Below the pieces are notes generated by a model that ran no database searches, was not told the origin of the DNA, and saw only the letters and a list, made by a program, of their open reading frames with translations. Made by a program: the position numbers and the translations under genes. DNA of 9,175 bases, from positions 1 through 9,175 of the forward strand of contig SLGA01000073.1 of NCBI GenBank assembly GCA_007123985.1, written 5' to 3'. Position 1 is the stretch's first letter; the number at the start of each line of letters is the position of its first letter. This DNA is from Balneolaceae bacterium (GTDB taxonomy: Bacteria; Bacteroidota; Rhodothermia; Balneolales; Balneolaceae). Of the stretch, positions 1 to 7,402 are shown piece by piece.

Positions 1-147
1 CAGGGCGTCTTTAAGTACCAGGTAAGATTCAATCAGCCCGGCGAACTCCGATTCAAAGTCACCTGAATTGTGATCATGCCCCTGGACAAACAGGGTTCCG
101 AGAGAAATAAAGAAAAAGAGTGATGCTGTGATTATAGTTTTTATCAT
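1..147 (-). CDS. Secreted DUF3347-type protein, N-terminal fragment
   Basis: Only the first 49 codons are in the window; the gene continues past the left edge. The product starts with a signal peptide (MIKT, then a hydrophobic run to about residue 20, VQG), followed by a short His/Asp stretch HDHN. Residues 31-49 (FESEFAGLIESYLVLKDAL) closely resemble residues 446-463 of the CusB encoded just upstream (FRSEF...YLELKDAL), which is the beginning of a DUF3347 domain. It is therefore probably a free-standing periplasmic DUF3347 protein. The gene lies 129 bp downstream of cusB on the same strand and may be the last gene of the efflux operon. The ATG at 147 is chosen because it gives a complete signal peptide; no good ribosome-binding site is visible. 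The function of DUF3347 is not established; a metal-related role is inferred from context. Confidence 0.8.
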   Translation of the reverse strand, partial: MIKTIITASLFFFISLGTLFVQGHDHNSGDFESEFAGLIESYLVLKDAL

Positions 148-185
148 GGCTTGTTTGCTTTAAAATTTTGTTGATTTAGTATTTT

Positions 186-236
186 GGCTTTGAAATCGCC
201 AGCAGTGCTGATGGAATACGTCACGGTGCAGAGCAC
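186..236. repeat. Possible REP-like stacked hairpins, degraded
   Basis: The gap between cusB and the DUF3347 gene holds three short inverted repeats in a row: GGC/GCC ends around TTTGAAATC (186-200), CAGCA-G-TGCTG (200-210) and GTGC-AGA-GCAC (226-236). The stems are only 3 to 5 bp, but their close packing resembles a decayed repetitive extragenic palindrome. There is no T-run after them on the minus strand, so they do not look like a standard terminator for cusB. Whether this is a genomic repeat cannot be decided from one copy. Confidence 0.25.
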
Positions 237-248
237 AGAACGAGAAAT

Positions 249-276
249 CTCACGACTCCGAACTCAAGACTCACGA
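249..276 (-). repeat. Degenerate heptamer tandem repeat next to the cusB stop
   Basis: Read on the minus strand, the 28 bases directly after the cusB stop codon divide into four heptamers: TCGTGAG, TCTTGAG, TTCGGAG, TCGTGAG. Two of the same heptamers (TCTTGAG, TCGTGAG) occur in the opposite orientation at 7405-7418, just upstream of cusA. The tract starts at the first base after the stop codon. Short tandem heptamers are known as intergenic repeats in several bacterial groups; no function is evident here. Confidence 0.55.
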
Positions 277-2046
277 TTAATTTTCTAGCCTCTCAATCAC
301 CTCCCCGCACATTAGCATCGTTTCGGGCAGATAGGGGTTTTGGATCTGTTCTTCACTGCTGAGCCAATATCCACCTTCATCATCAAAGGCCATCGGGCAG
401 TACTGGTGATAAACAACGCCTTCGATTCCGAAGGATTTAACAGCTTGAACCAGCAGGTCAGAAACGTAGCGAAACTGAGACCGTATTTCTTCAATATCGC
501 CGGTATTGGCCATCGGGCGCAGGTGGCCCAGCAGGTTGCTGTAGCTCTCCATCCAGGCGACATGGGCGTCACCCTGGTTGCGGTGCTCACCAATAGACTC
601 AAGCTCACTTTTCAGACCGGCTGACAATCGGGATGCTTCATCAAAATCAGACTCAACCAGTGCATCTTTCAATTCGAGATACACACGAACCATCTCTGTG
701 AATTCAGACCTGAAATCATCGGAGACACCCTCACTGAGATCTTCGAATTCAATTGTGCGGTCCTCACGCTCACCATGCTGATGCCCGGCAGGAACGGCAC
801 CGGTTCCGGGCTGACGATTCATCATACTAAAACGGTCGGCGAGCTGCATTTCGCTGTCGATACGGAAAGCACCGTGGAACACCACCTGCTCATCGCCGCT
901 GAGCCCATCTTCAACTACATAGTAATCACCTGCACGCTGCCCAAGCTCAACTTCGTGTACGCGGAATTGAGGAACATCACCGGATTCATCTTTTACATAG
1001 ACAAGAGAACGGGGGCCGGTCCACAATACTGCCGATACAGGAACCATCAGTTTTTCTTCCCGGCCGCTGCTTTGCAGTGTCCCGGTCACCAGCATATCGG
1101 GACGCAGGCGATGATCACTATTGGCGATATCCGCCCGGATACGGATGGTGCGGCTTTGCGGGTTAAAGGTTGGGTCGATAAAATCTACCGAAGCCTCGTA
1201 GGTTCTGCCGGGATTTGAGCGTGTGCGGAATTCGATGGTGTCACCCACAGAGATCCACTCAAAGTCTTCTTCATAGGCTTCAAGGGTAACCCACAGATGG
1301 TCCAGATTGGCCACTTCATAAATTACGGCTCCCTCCAACACGTGCTGGTCGTCTACCACATTTCGCACCATCACAAATCCATCAACCGGTGAGAGAATTT
1401 CCATGTGTGTCTGTATTTCTCCCCGCTCGATAATTCCCTGAATCTGTTCATCGGTGAACTCCCAAAGCCTGAACTTTCTCACGGCCGACTCATACATGCC
1501 CGGATTTCGATCCCTGTTGCGATACGCCTCCAGCAGCTCCCGCTGGCTGCTGACCACTTCCTGCGAATAAATGGTGGCCATCACTTCGCCCTGCCGGATG
1601 GGAGCACCGGTAAAATCGATCTTTACATCGTGAATACGACCCTCAAAGTGAGCCGTTACGTAGCTGATGCGCCGCTCATCCACGGCAATTCGGCCCGGAA
1701 GAGTAATCTCTTTCTGAGGAACACCCCGGATCACCGGCGTAGTCTGGATATTGGCAAGCTGTATGGCTGCCTCGGTCATCACCATGGTGAAGTCGTCTTC
1801 CCGTTCTTCCGATGAAGCCGGTATCAGATCCATACCGCAAATAGGGCAGGAACCCGGCTCATCGCTTCGAACGGAAGGGTGCATGGAGCAGGTCCACACC
1901 TCTTCGCCGTTTTCTGTGGTCATTTCGTGATCGTGTGCGTTATGCTCGCCGTGATCGTGCGAACCGCCAAAAATCAGCCAGCCGAGAATAATACCCCCCA
2001 GCAGGATAGTGGCGTAAGTGAGGATTTGTGTTTTTGTAGTGTTCAT
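277..2046 (-). CDS. cusB: CusB-type periplasmic adaptor with HMBD and DUF3347 domains
   Basis: This is the membrane-fusion (adaptor) subunit of a tripartite Cu(I)/Ag(I) efflux pump, linking CusA to CusC in the periplasm. The 589-residue protein has an N-terminal membrane anchor (about 7-27), a His-rich stretch (H30, H32, H35, H38, H40) and a heavy-metal-binding motif WTCSMHP...CPICGM at 51-72 with C53, M55, H56, C67, C70 and M72. The adaptor core (barrel-sandwich, hairpin and beta-barrel parts) spans about 100-400, with EILSPVDGFV at 216-225 marking the second half of the lipoyl-like domain. A DUF3347 domain fills about 443-585, with HQYCPM at 547-552 and MLMCGE at 577-582. E. coli CusB is about 407 residues, so the extra length comes from the two added domains. 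It lies 165 bp downstream of cusC, in the same direction. No good ribosome-binding site precedes the ATG at 2046. The family call is firm; copper/silver specificity rests partly on the CusA residues. Confidence 0.93.
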   Translation of the reverse strand: MNTTKTQILTYATILLGGIILGWLIFGGSHDHGEHNAHDHEMTTENGEEVWTCSMHPSVRSDEPGSCPICGMDLIPASSEEREDDFTMVMTEAAIQLANIQTTPVIRGVPQKEITLPGRIAVDERRISYVTAHFEGRIHDVKIDFTGAPIRQGEVMATIYSQEVVSSQRELLEAYRNRDRNPGMYESAVRKFRLWEFTDEQIQGIIERGEIQTHMEILSPVDGFVMVRNVVDDQHVLEGAVIYEVANLDHLWVTLEAYEEDFEWISVGDTIEFRTRSNPGRTYEASVDFIDPTFNPQSRTIRIRADIANSDHRLRPDMLVTGTLQSSGREEKLMVPVSAVLWTGPRSLVYVKDESGDVPQFRVHEVELGQRAGDYYVVEDGLSGDEQVVFHGAFRIDSEMQLADRFSMMNRQPGTGAVPAGHQHGEREDRTIEFEDLSEGVSDDFRSEFTEMVRVYLELKDALVESDFDEASRLSAGLKSELESIGEHRNQGDAHVAWMESYSNLLGHLRPMANTGDIEEIRSQFRYVSDLLVQAVKSFGIEGVVYHQYCPMAFDDEGGYWLSSEEQIQNPYLPETMLMCGEVIERLEN

Positions 2047-2082
2047 TTTGATATTGGATTATTCATAAAATTTGGCATCGAT

Positions 2083-2182
2083 TCTCCCCTCTTTTTTCAA
2101 GGAGGGGCCGGGGGTGGTTGGATTCGAGTGATTAGCCCTTTGGTCTACCTCCCCTGTCCCCTCCTTACACAGGAGGGGAACT
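2083..2182. repeat. Nested palindromic element between cusC and cusB
   Basis: This stretch of about 100 bp has a hairpin at each end: CCCCTC/GAGGGG (2086-2091 with 2102-2107, extendable by T:A pairs inside) and CCCCTCC/GGAGGGG (2158-2164 with 2172-2178, 7-nt loop). The inner arms are also complementary to each other: 2099-2121 matches the reverse complement of 2144-2166 at 18 of 23 positions. The whole is thus a palindrome with hairpin tips, the layout expected of a non-autonomous mobile palindrome of REP/BIME or MITE type. It occupies most of the cusC-cusB gap, so transcripts of the operon should contain it and it could affect cusB expression or RNA stability. Exact ends and target duplication cannot be set from one copy. 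Confidence 0.65.
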
Positions 2183-2211
2183 CCTCAATTGGTTCATCAA
2201 TAGTTTGAAAT

Positions 2212-3633
2212 TCATTGCCTTTCCACTCCAATCAAGCTTTCAATTCGTGCAACGGCCTTGTTTTGCTTCACAACCGCCTCTACGCGCTCAAACTCAAGTT
2301 CGAGCAATTCGCGCTGAATTTGCAGCAGCTCGTCGAAGCGGGCACTGCCGGTGGCGTACTCTTCACTGAGGATTCGCAATGCCTGTTCGGCACGTGGTAC
2401 AAGCTCTTCAGTTAGCAGCTTCACCGACCTCTCGGAACTTCTGATCTCTTCGAGAGCTGATTGCAGATCGGTCATGAGCCGGTTTTCGGTCTGCTCTAAC
2501 TGAAGATCGAGGGACCGGATTCGATAATCTGCCTGGCGCTTCTGAGAGTCATAGCGAGAACGGAATAGGGGAAAACGCACGGTTGCCATACCAATAATAC
2601 TCTCCCTCGAATCGGGAAACATTGACATCGGGCCGAAATCGCGGCCCATTACCTCTATACCAATCCCGAAGCCGGGCCGTCCATCCAGTTGTGCAAGACG
2701 TCGCTGTTTTTCGGCACCTGTCCGTTCGGCTGCTATGCCATCAAACTGCGGGTTATACTGTCTGATAAGATTGCCGATCTCATCTTCCGACCAGGCCACC
2801 GGCCGGATAAGTACTTCACTTGAGGTTTCTACATTTGCCATTGCATCCCTGTTCAACAGTGCATTGAAACGGGCTTTCATCGGATTCAGCTGATCTTCCA
2901 TATCTGCAATTCTTGTTTTGAGCCGCTGCTCCTCCATCTGGATGCGAAGGATATCGGCCTGGCCTGCTCTCCCGGTTTCGTACCGTACTTCAACCAGTTT
3001 TTCGAGATCCCGGACCAGTTCAAGGGTCTCTTCCGTGATACGGATCTGCTCACGAATCTCCGCGATGTCGAACCATGTGAGCTGCACATCCCTCAGTATC
3101 TCAAGCTGACGGCTGCTGACCCGCGAGCGGTTCACTTCAACCGATGATCGCTGCAGATCGCGCCGGGCTTCCAGCGATCCGAACCACGGAAACATCTGCA
3201 TGGCGGAAACTGAGAATCGTCCCAGATAGGAGTCGTACATCATCGGGTTAAAATCGTACGCCAACGTAACCTCTGGGTCCATCAAAACACCTGCTTCCCG
3301 AACCCGCTCGCGATCCGCCTCCACCATCGCCCGCATCGACTGCAGCTCGGGGTTATTCTCGATGGCAAGTTGGAGGTACTCTTCAAGTTGCGGATAAGTC
3401 TCCCCTTGCGCTAGTAAAGTGGAAAGCAGAGGAGATACCATTAGAAATAAGAACAATGTAATGGCGACTGAAAATCCCCGCTGGCGTGGCAGAGGGATGA
3501 CCCGTGAGGGCACTTTCCCTGATTCATAATCCGGGGTCAGATCAATGTTTCGAGAGTCATCCCCCCAGATTGACCGCTCAACGCGTCCAATCATCCCCCC
3601 TTCAAAGGGGGATTCTTTTTTCTCAATACTCAT
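2212..3633 (-). CDS. cusC: CusC-type outer-membrane efflux channel (TolC/OEP family)
   Basis: This is the outer-membrane factor of the pump, expected to form a trimeric beta-barrel with a periplasmic alpha-helical tunnel. The 473-residue product has the doubled OEP architecture: long amphipathic helices with the paired homologous segments RYETGRAGQADILRIQ (217-232) and EYATGSARFDELLQIQ (425-440). The start at 3633 is supported by an ATGA overlap with the cusA stop and a GGAGG seven bases upstream. The N-terminus is odd: the hydrophobic signal-peptide core is at about 56-75 (VAITLFLFLMVSPL, then LLAQ), pushed back by about 47 residues (7-53) that read through a palindromic DNA element. Without it the protein would begin MSIEKKFSVAITLFLF, an ordinary signal peptide. 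A GTG at 3513 (codon 41) inside the element would give a compact alternative signal peptide. The fold call is firm; the start actually used is uncertain. Confidence 0.92.
   Translation of the reverse strand: MSIEKKESPFEGGMIGRVERSIWGDDSRNIDLTPDYESGKVPSRVIPLPRQRGFSVAITLFLFLMVSPLLSTLLAQGETYPQLEEYLQLAIENNPELQSMRAMVEADRERVREAGVLMDPEVTLAYDFNPMMYDSYLGRFSVSAMQMFPWFGSLEARRDLQRSSVEVNRSRVSSRQLEILRDVQLTWFDIAEIREQIRITEETLELVRDLEKLVEVRYETGRAGQADILRIQMEEQRLKTRIADMEDQLNPMKARFNALLNRDAMANVETSSEVLIRPVAWSEDEIGNLIRQYNPQFDGIAAERTGAEKQRRLAQLDGRPGFGIGIEVMGRDFGPMSMFPDSRESIIGMATVRFPLFRSRYDSQKRQADYRIRSLDLQLEQTENRLMTDLQSALEEIRSSERSVKLLTEELVPRAEQALRILSEEYATGSARFDELLQIQRELLELEFERVEAVVKQNKAVARIESLIGVERQ
3473..3614. repeat. 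Palindromic element inserted in frame within the cusC 5' end
   Basis: About 142 bp inside cusC look like an inserted element. Its two ends are inverted relatives: the minus strand begins AATCCCC...GGGATGA (3614 downwards), and the plus strand begins AATCCCC...GGGATGA (3473-3500). The 3595-3611 end is a strong hairpin, CCCCCT-TCAA-AGGGGG. The decamer TCATCCCCCC also occurs twice in direct orientation (3557-3566, 3591-3600). The insert length is close to a multiple of three, and the frame stays open through it, encoding roughly residues 7-53 of CusC. The encoded peptide is Pro/Gly/Arg-rich and unlike an OEP N-terminus. It is similar in style to, but not the same sequence as, the element at 2083-2182. 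Confidence 0.6.
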
Positions 3634-6600
3634 ATCTCTTCCTCCATTTCATTCAAATTTCTCAACCCATACTCCTTCCAGATTGCATAGAGCAGAGGTG
3701 TAAGGAGCAGGCTAAACAACAGGGCAAACATTCCGCCAAAGGCAGGTATCGCCATTGGGATCATAATCTCGGAACCTTTGCCGGCTGATGACAGAATCGG
3801 CAGCAAGGCAAGCATGGTGGTACCGGTTGTCATCAGGCAGGGGCGGACCCTTCGCTGGGCCGCATCAATCACGGTTTCGATGATCGATTCGCCGGTTTGC
3901 GGATTTCGTTTTTCAAACATTTGTTCGAGATAGGTGCTCATGATCACACCGTCGTCCACCGCGATGCCGAACAGAGCAAGAAATCCGACCCAGACCGCTA
4001 CACTCAGATTTATCACACCCATCTGCAGAAACTCCCGGAACTCCATTCCAAACAGGCTGAAGTTGAGGAACCAGCTTTCGCCGTAGAGCCAGAGCATCAC
4101 AAATCCACCTGCCCAAACCAGGGCTATGCTCGTAAAAATGATTGTGGTGACGGGAACCGATCTGAACTGGAAGTAGATCAGAAGAAAGATGATGGCAAGC
4201 GTGATCGGCAGTACCACCGAAAGCCGCTGCGCTGCCCGCTGCTGATTCTGAAACTCGCCTTCAAACAGGTAATCAATCCCGTCGGGAACCGTAAGGCTGC
4301 CTTCGCGAATTTGGCGATTAAGCTCATCACGTACATTGTTCACAACCTCAATCGGTGCAAAATCCCCCTGGCGATCGAAAATCACATAGGAGTTCAGGAA
4401 CGTGTTTTCACTGCGGATGCTCATCGGGCCATTTTCAAAACGAATCTCAGCCAGTTGCCCGAGCGGTATCTGTGATCCGTCGGGTGCCGGTACAAGCACC
4501 CTGGCCATCGCTTCCGGGCTGTCTCTGTACTCACGCGCATAACGTACCCGAAGCGGATAGCGCTCGCGGCCCTCCACTGTCATGCCAACAATTTCTCCGC
4601 CAATTGCAGTACTGATTACCCGTTGCACATCACGAATGGTGAGTCCGTGGCGGGCAATTTCACGGCGGTCGATGTCAATTTCGATGTAGGGCTTGCCCAC
4701 TACCCGGTCGGCAAAGACAGATGCCGGGCGCACACCCTCCACTTCTCGCAGTATCGGCTCGAGGGATGAGGCAAATTCATCGATGGTTTCAAGATCCGGG
4801 CCGTTGATGCGGATCCCCATGTTGGCGCGCATACCGGTCTGTAGCATCACCAGCCGTGCCTCGATAGGATGCAGTTTAGGTGCGGATGTTACTCCGGGGA
4901 TGTCGGCAGCATGAAGGATTTCAGTCCAGATATCATCGGGAGTTTGAATGTTATCCCGCCACTGCCTGTAAAAACTTCCGCGCCGGTCAGGGATGAGCTC
5001 ACCACTGTCATCACGCACAAATTCACCGTTTTCAGTTTGGAACCGGATTCGCCTGCCGCGATCGTCCGTGATGTATTCACTGTGATAGGTGATCACGGTT
5101 TCGAACATCGAAAGAGGGGCGGGGTCGAGGGGCGATTCCACCCTGCCGATTTTGCCTACCACATCCTTTACTTCGGGCACGGAAGCAATCCGCATATCCA
5201 TCTGCCGCATCATTTCGATCGATTCCTCCACTCCGGCATGCGGCATGGTGGTGGGCATCAGCAGAAATGAACCCTCGTCCAGCGTGGGCATGAACTCCTG
5301 CCCAAGACCGGGAAAGCGACTCTCCATCGCACTCCATAATCGGGTATCCTCAACCTGAAGGCCAACCGTGTTGAATGTTTTTTGAACCGGACTGAATACC
5401 GACCCGAAACCCCGCCAGCTCATCAGTCCGATCAAGAAAATGAGTACCGGAATCGAAAGGAATAGCATTCGATTATTCAGCACCCATCGCAGTATTTCCC
5501 GGTAATACGTCATATATAGCCAAAACAGCCCGAAGAGCAGTACGATGCCGACAAGGATAAAAATCAGGCTGAGAGATATGGGGTTCTCAGCGCCAAGCGG
5601 CAGCCAGTTTGCAGCCAGAAGCCAGGCAACTGTAAGAATCACAATGGCATTGTTTACCCACGGAGCCCGGGGCCTGTACTCTTGAAGGTTGATTGCCACA
5701 ATATTGTTGATGCCGAGCGCCATCAGGGCGAGTCCGGCGATGCCCATCCAGGTGAATGCCACATAGATTCCGAACAAAATCAGTGCGCCGTTCCAGATCC
5801 ATTTCCATCGGCGGCTCCCGATTTTTTGGGAGAAAAGCCAGTGTGCAAAAGCGGGAATGATAGTGAGTACAATGAGCAGTGCGGCAAGCAGGATAAATGT
5901 TTTTGTAAATGCCAGCGGGCCAAATAGTTTCCCCTCCTGTGCTTCGAGCATGAATACCGGGAGGAAACTTACAATGGTTGTGGTGAGTGCGGTAACCACA
6001 GCCGGACTGACCTCCGCTGTAGCTTCATAGATGACATCAAGAAGGTTTTCCCCCTCTCTTTCCCTCATGTGCTGAAGCATGTTTTCGGTGAGCACAATGC
6101 CCATATCAACCACGGTACCAATGGAGATGGCGATACCGGCAAGGGCCACCACGTTGGCGTCGATGCCTACATACCTCATCAGGATAAAACTCATCAGCAC
6201 GGCCAGCGGCAGCAGGGCAGCGATAATAAAGGAGGTTCGCAGGTGCATCACCATAATGATGATGACCAGAATGGTGATCAGAATCTGAAGCGAAAGTGCC
6301 TCTTCAAGCGTGCCAAGCGTTTCAAAAATCAGTCCGCTCCGATCGTAGAACGGCACAATTTTCACTTGTGAAATGGTTCCGTCAGCGAGTTCTTTGGTGG
6401 GCAGGCCGCTTGAGATTCGTTCGATTTCTTCTTTAACGTTGTGAATCACCTCCAGCGGGTTCTCGCCAAACCGGGCCACAATTACCCCGCCAACCGCTTC
6501 GGCACCGGCTTTGTCGAGAACGCCCCGCCGCTGGGCCGGACCGAGGACAACATGGGCCACATCACGGATTCGTACCGGTGTATTGTCAATTACCGTTATC

Positions 6601-7394
6601 ACACTCTCCTCGATGTCCTCCAACGATTTGATGTAACCGAGGCCGCGTACAAGATATTCAGCCCGGTTCATCTCGATGGTGCGGGCACCAACATCAAGGT
6701 TGGAGCTCCGTACCGCATCCGCAATCTGCGTGACCGTAATACCAGATTCCCTCATAGCCACCGGATCGATATCCACCTGGTACTCCTTTACGTGCCCGCC
6801 GATACTGGCCACTTCGGCCACGCCGCTAACCCCTGAAAGCGCCAGCCTCACCTGAAAATCCTGGATGGATCGGAGTTCGTGTGGATCCCAGCCTCCCGTC
6901 GGGTTGCCGTCAGAATCGTACCCTTCAAGGGTGTACCAGAAAATCTGACCCAGTGCTGTGGCGTCGGGGCCGAGTGATGGCTGTACGTCTTCCGGGAGTG
7001 TACCTGCAGGCAGTGCATTTAATTTTTCGAGTATGCGCGCTCGGCTCCAGTAGAACTCCACATCCTCTTCAAAAATGATATTCACAGATGAAAAACCTAA
7101 CATAGAGTTGCTGCGAACGGTACGTACTCCGGGCAATCCCAAGAGCTGTGTTGTAAGCGGATAGGTGATTTGATCTTCGATATCCTGCGGAGAGCGCCCG
7201 GGCCATTCGGTGAAGACAATCTGCTGATTTTCACCGATGTCGGGAATGGCGTCCACCGGTACAGGATCGCGCGGCAGAAAATCGATATCCCAGTCGAACG
7301 GCGCCGTGGCAATACCCCACCCGGCCAGCGCCAGGAAGAGCAGCAGGGCGAGGAGTTTGTTTTCGAGGAAAAATTTTATGATTGAATTTGTCAT
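3630..7394 (-). CDS. cusA: CusA-type heavy-metal RND efflux transporter
   Basis: This is the proton-driven inner-membrane pump of the tripartite system. The 1254-residue protein shows the RND plan: TM1 at about 12-30, a first porter domain, the TM2-6 bundle with the proton-relay aspartate D430 in GTVVDMGIVLTEN (426-438), a second porter domain, and TM8-12 with VDDGVIMSTYLEQ at 1146-1158. Three methionines align by local context with the Cu(I)/Ag(I) site of E. coli CusA (M573, M623, M672): M713 in FLLMPTT, M763 in PLSMFET and M850 in RLVMLQTG. This favours monovalent copper/silver over the divalent metals of CzcA. E. coli CusA has about 1047 residues; much of the excess is a hydrophobic region at about 530-630, which looks like four added helices between TM6 and TM7, and a charged loop at about 771-815. 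The ATG at 7394 fits the family N-terminus, though no clear ribosome-binding site precedes it. cusC starts within its stop codon. Confidence 0.96.
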   Translation of the reverse strand: MTNSIIKFFLENKLLALLLFLALAGWGIATAPFDWDIDFLPRDPVPVDAIPDIGENQQIVFTEWPGRSPQDIEDQITYPLTTQLLGLPGVRTVRSNSMLGFSSVNIIFEEDVEFYWSRARILEKLNALPAGTLPEDVQPSLGPDATALGQIFWYTLEGYDSDGNPTGGWDPHELRSIQDFQVRLALSGVSGVAEVASIGGHVKEYQVDIDPVAMRESGITVTQIADAVRSSNLDVGARTIEMNRAEYLVRGLGYIKSLEDIEESVITVIDNTPVRIRDVAHVVLGPAQRRGVLDKAGAEAVGGVIVARFGENPLEVIHNVKEEIERISSGLPTKELADGTISQVKIVPFYDRSGLIFETLGTLEEALSLQILITILVIIIMVMHLRTSFIIAALLPLAVLMSFILMRYVGIDANVVALAGIAISIGTVVDMGIVLTENMLQHMREREGENLLDVIYEATAEVSPAVVTALTTTIVSFLPVFMLEAQEGKLFGPLAFTKTFILLAALLIVLTIIPAFAHWLFSQKIGSRRWKWIWNGALILFGIYVAFTWMGIAGLALMALGINNIVAINLQEYRPRAPWVNNAIVILTVAWLLAANWLPLGAENPISLSLIFILVGIVLLFGLFWLYMTYYREILRWVLNNRMLFLSIPVLIFLIGLMSWRGFGSVFSPVQKTFNTVGLQVEDTRLWSAMESRFPGLGQEFMPTLDEGSFLLMPTTMPHAGVEESIEMMRQMDMRIASVPEVKDVVGKIGRVESPLDPAPLSMFETVITYHSEYITDDRGRRIRFQTENGEFVRDDSGELIPDRRGSFYRQWRDNIQTPDDIWTEILHAADIPGVTSAPKLHPIEARLVMLQTGMRANMGIRINGPDLETIDEFASSLEPILREVEGVRPASVFADRVVGKPYIEIDIDRREIARHGLTIRDVQRVISTAIGGEIVGMTVEGRERYPLRVRYAREYRDSPEAMARVLVPAPDGSQIPLGQLAEIRFENGPMSIRSENTFLNSYVIFDRQGDFAPIEVVNNVRDELNRQIREGSLTVPDGIDYLFEGEFQNQQRAAQRLSVVLPITLAIIFLLIYFQFRSVPVTTIIFTSIALVWAGGFVMLWLYGESWFLNFSLFGMEFREFLQMGVINLSVAVWVGFLALFGIAVDDGVIMSTYLEQMFEKRNPQTGESIIETVIDAAQRRVRPCLMTTGTTMLALLPILSSAGKGSEIMIPMAIPAFGGMFALLFSLLLTPLLYAIWKEYGLRNLNEMEEEI
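3641..3645 (-). promoter_or_regulatory. Ribosome-binding site of cusC
   Basis: On the minus strand GGAGG lies seven bases upstream of the ATG at 3633, inside the last codons of cusA. It is the only strong Shine-Dalgarno sequence I find at a gene start in this window. Together with the ATGA stop/start overlap it fixes 3633 as the ancestral cusC start and implies translational coupling to cusA. Confidence 0.7.
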
Positions 7395-7402
7395 GAGAGG
7401 TT

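Noticed and set aside
2086..2107. CCCCTC...GAGGGG hairpin as a simple intrinsic terminator after cusC
   Set aside because: On the minus strand the T-run lies on the wrong side (it reads as A's), and the hairpin is one end of a larger symmetric element, so a repeat fits better.
3897..4475. Long plus-strand open frame of 192 codons opposite cusA
   Set aside because: It lies wholly antisense to a well-supported RND gene, and its translation is low-complexity and charged, without any domain, which fits an antisense shadow. The other plus-strand frames inside 340-7385 are rejected for the same reason.
3630..7394. CzcA-type (Co/Zn/Cd) rather than CusA-type specificity
   Set aside because: The three copper-site methionines of CusA are all present in matching contexts (M713, M763, M850), so a Cu(I)/Ag(I) pump is the better reading, although function is not proven.
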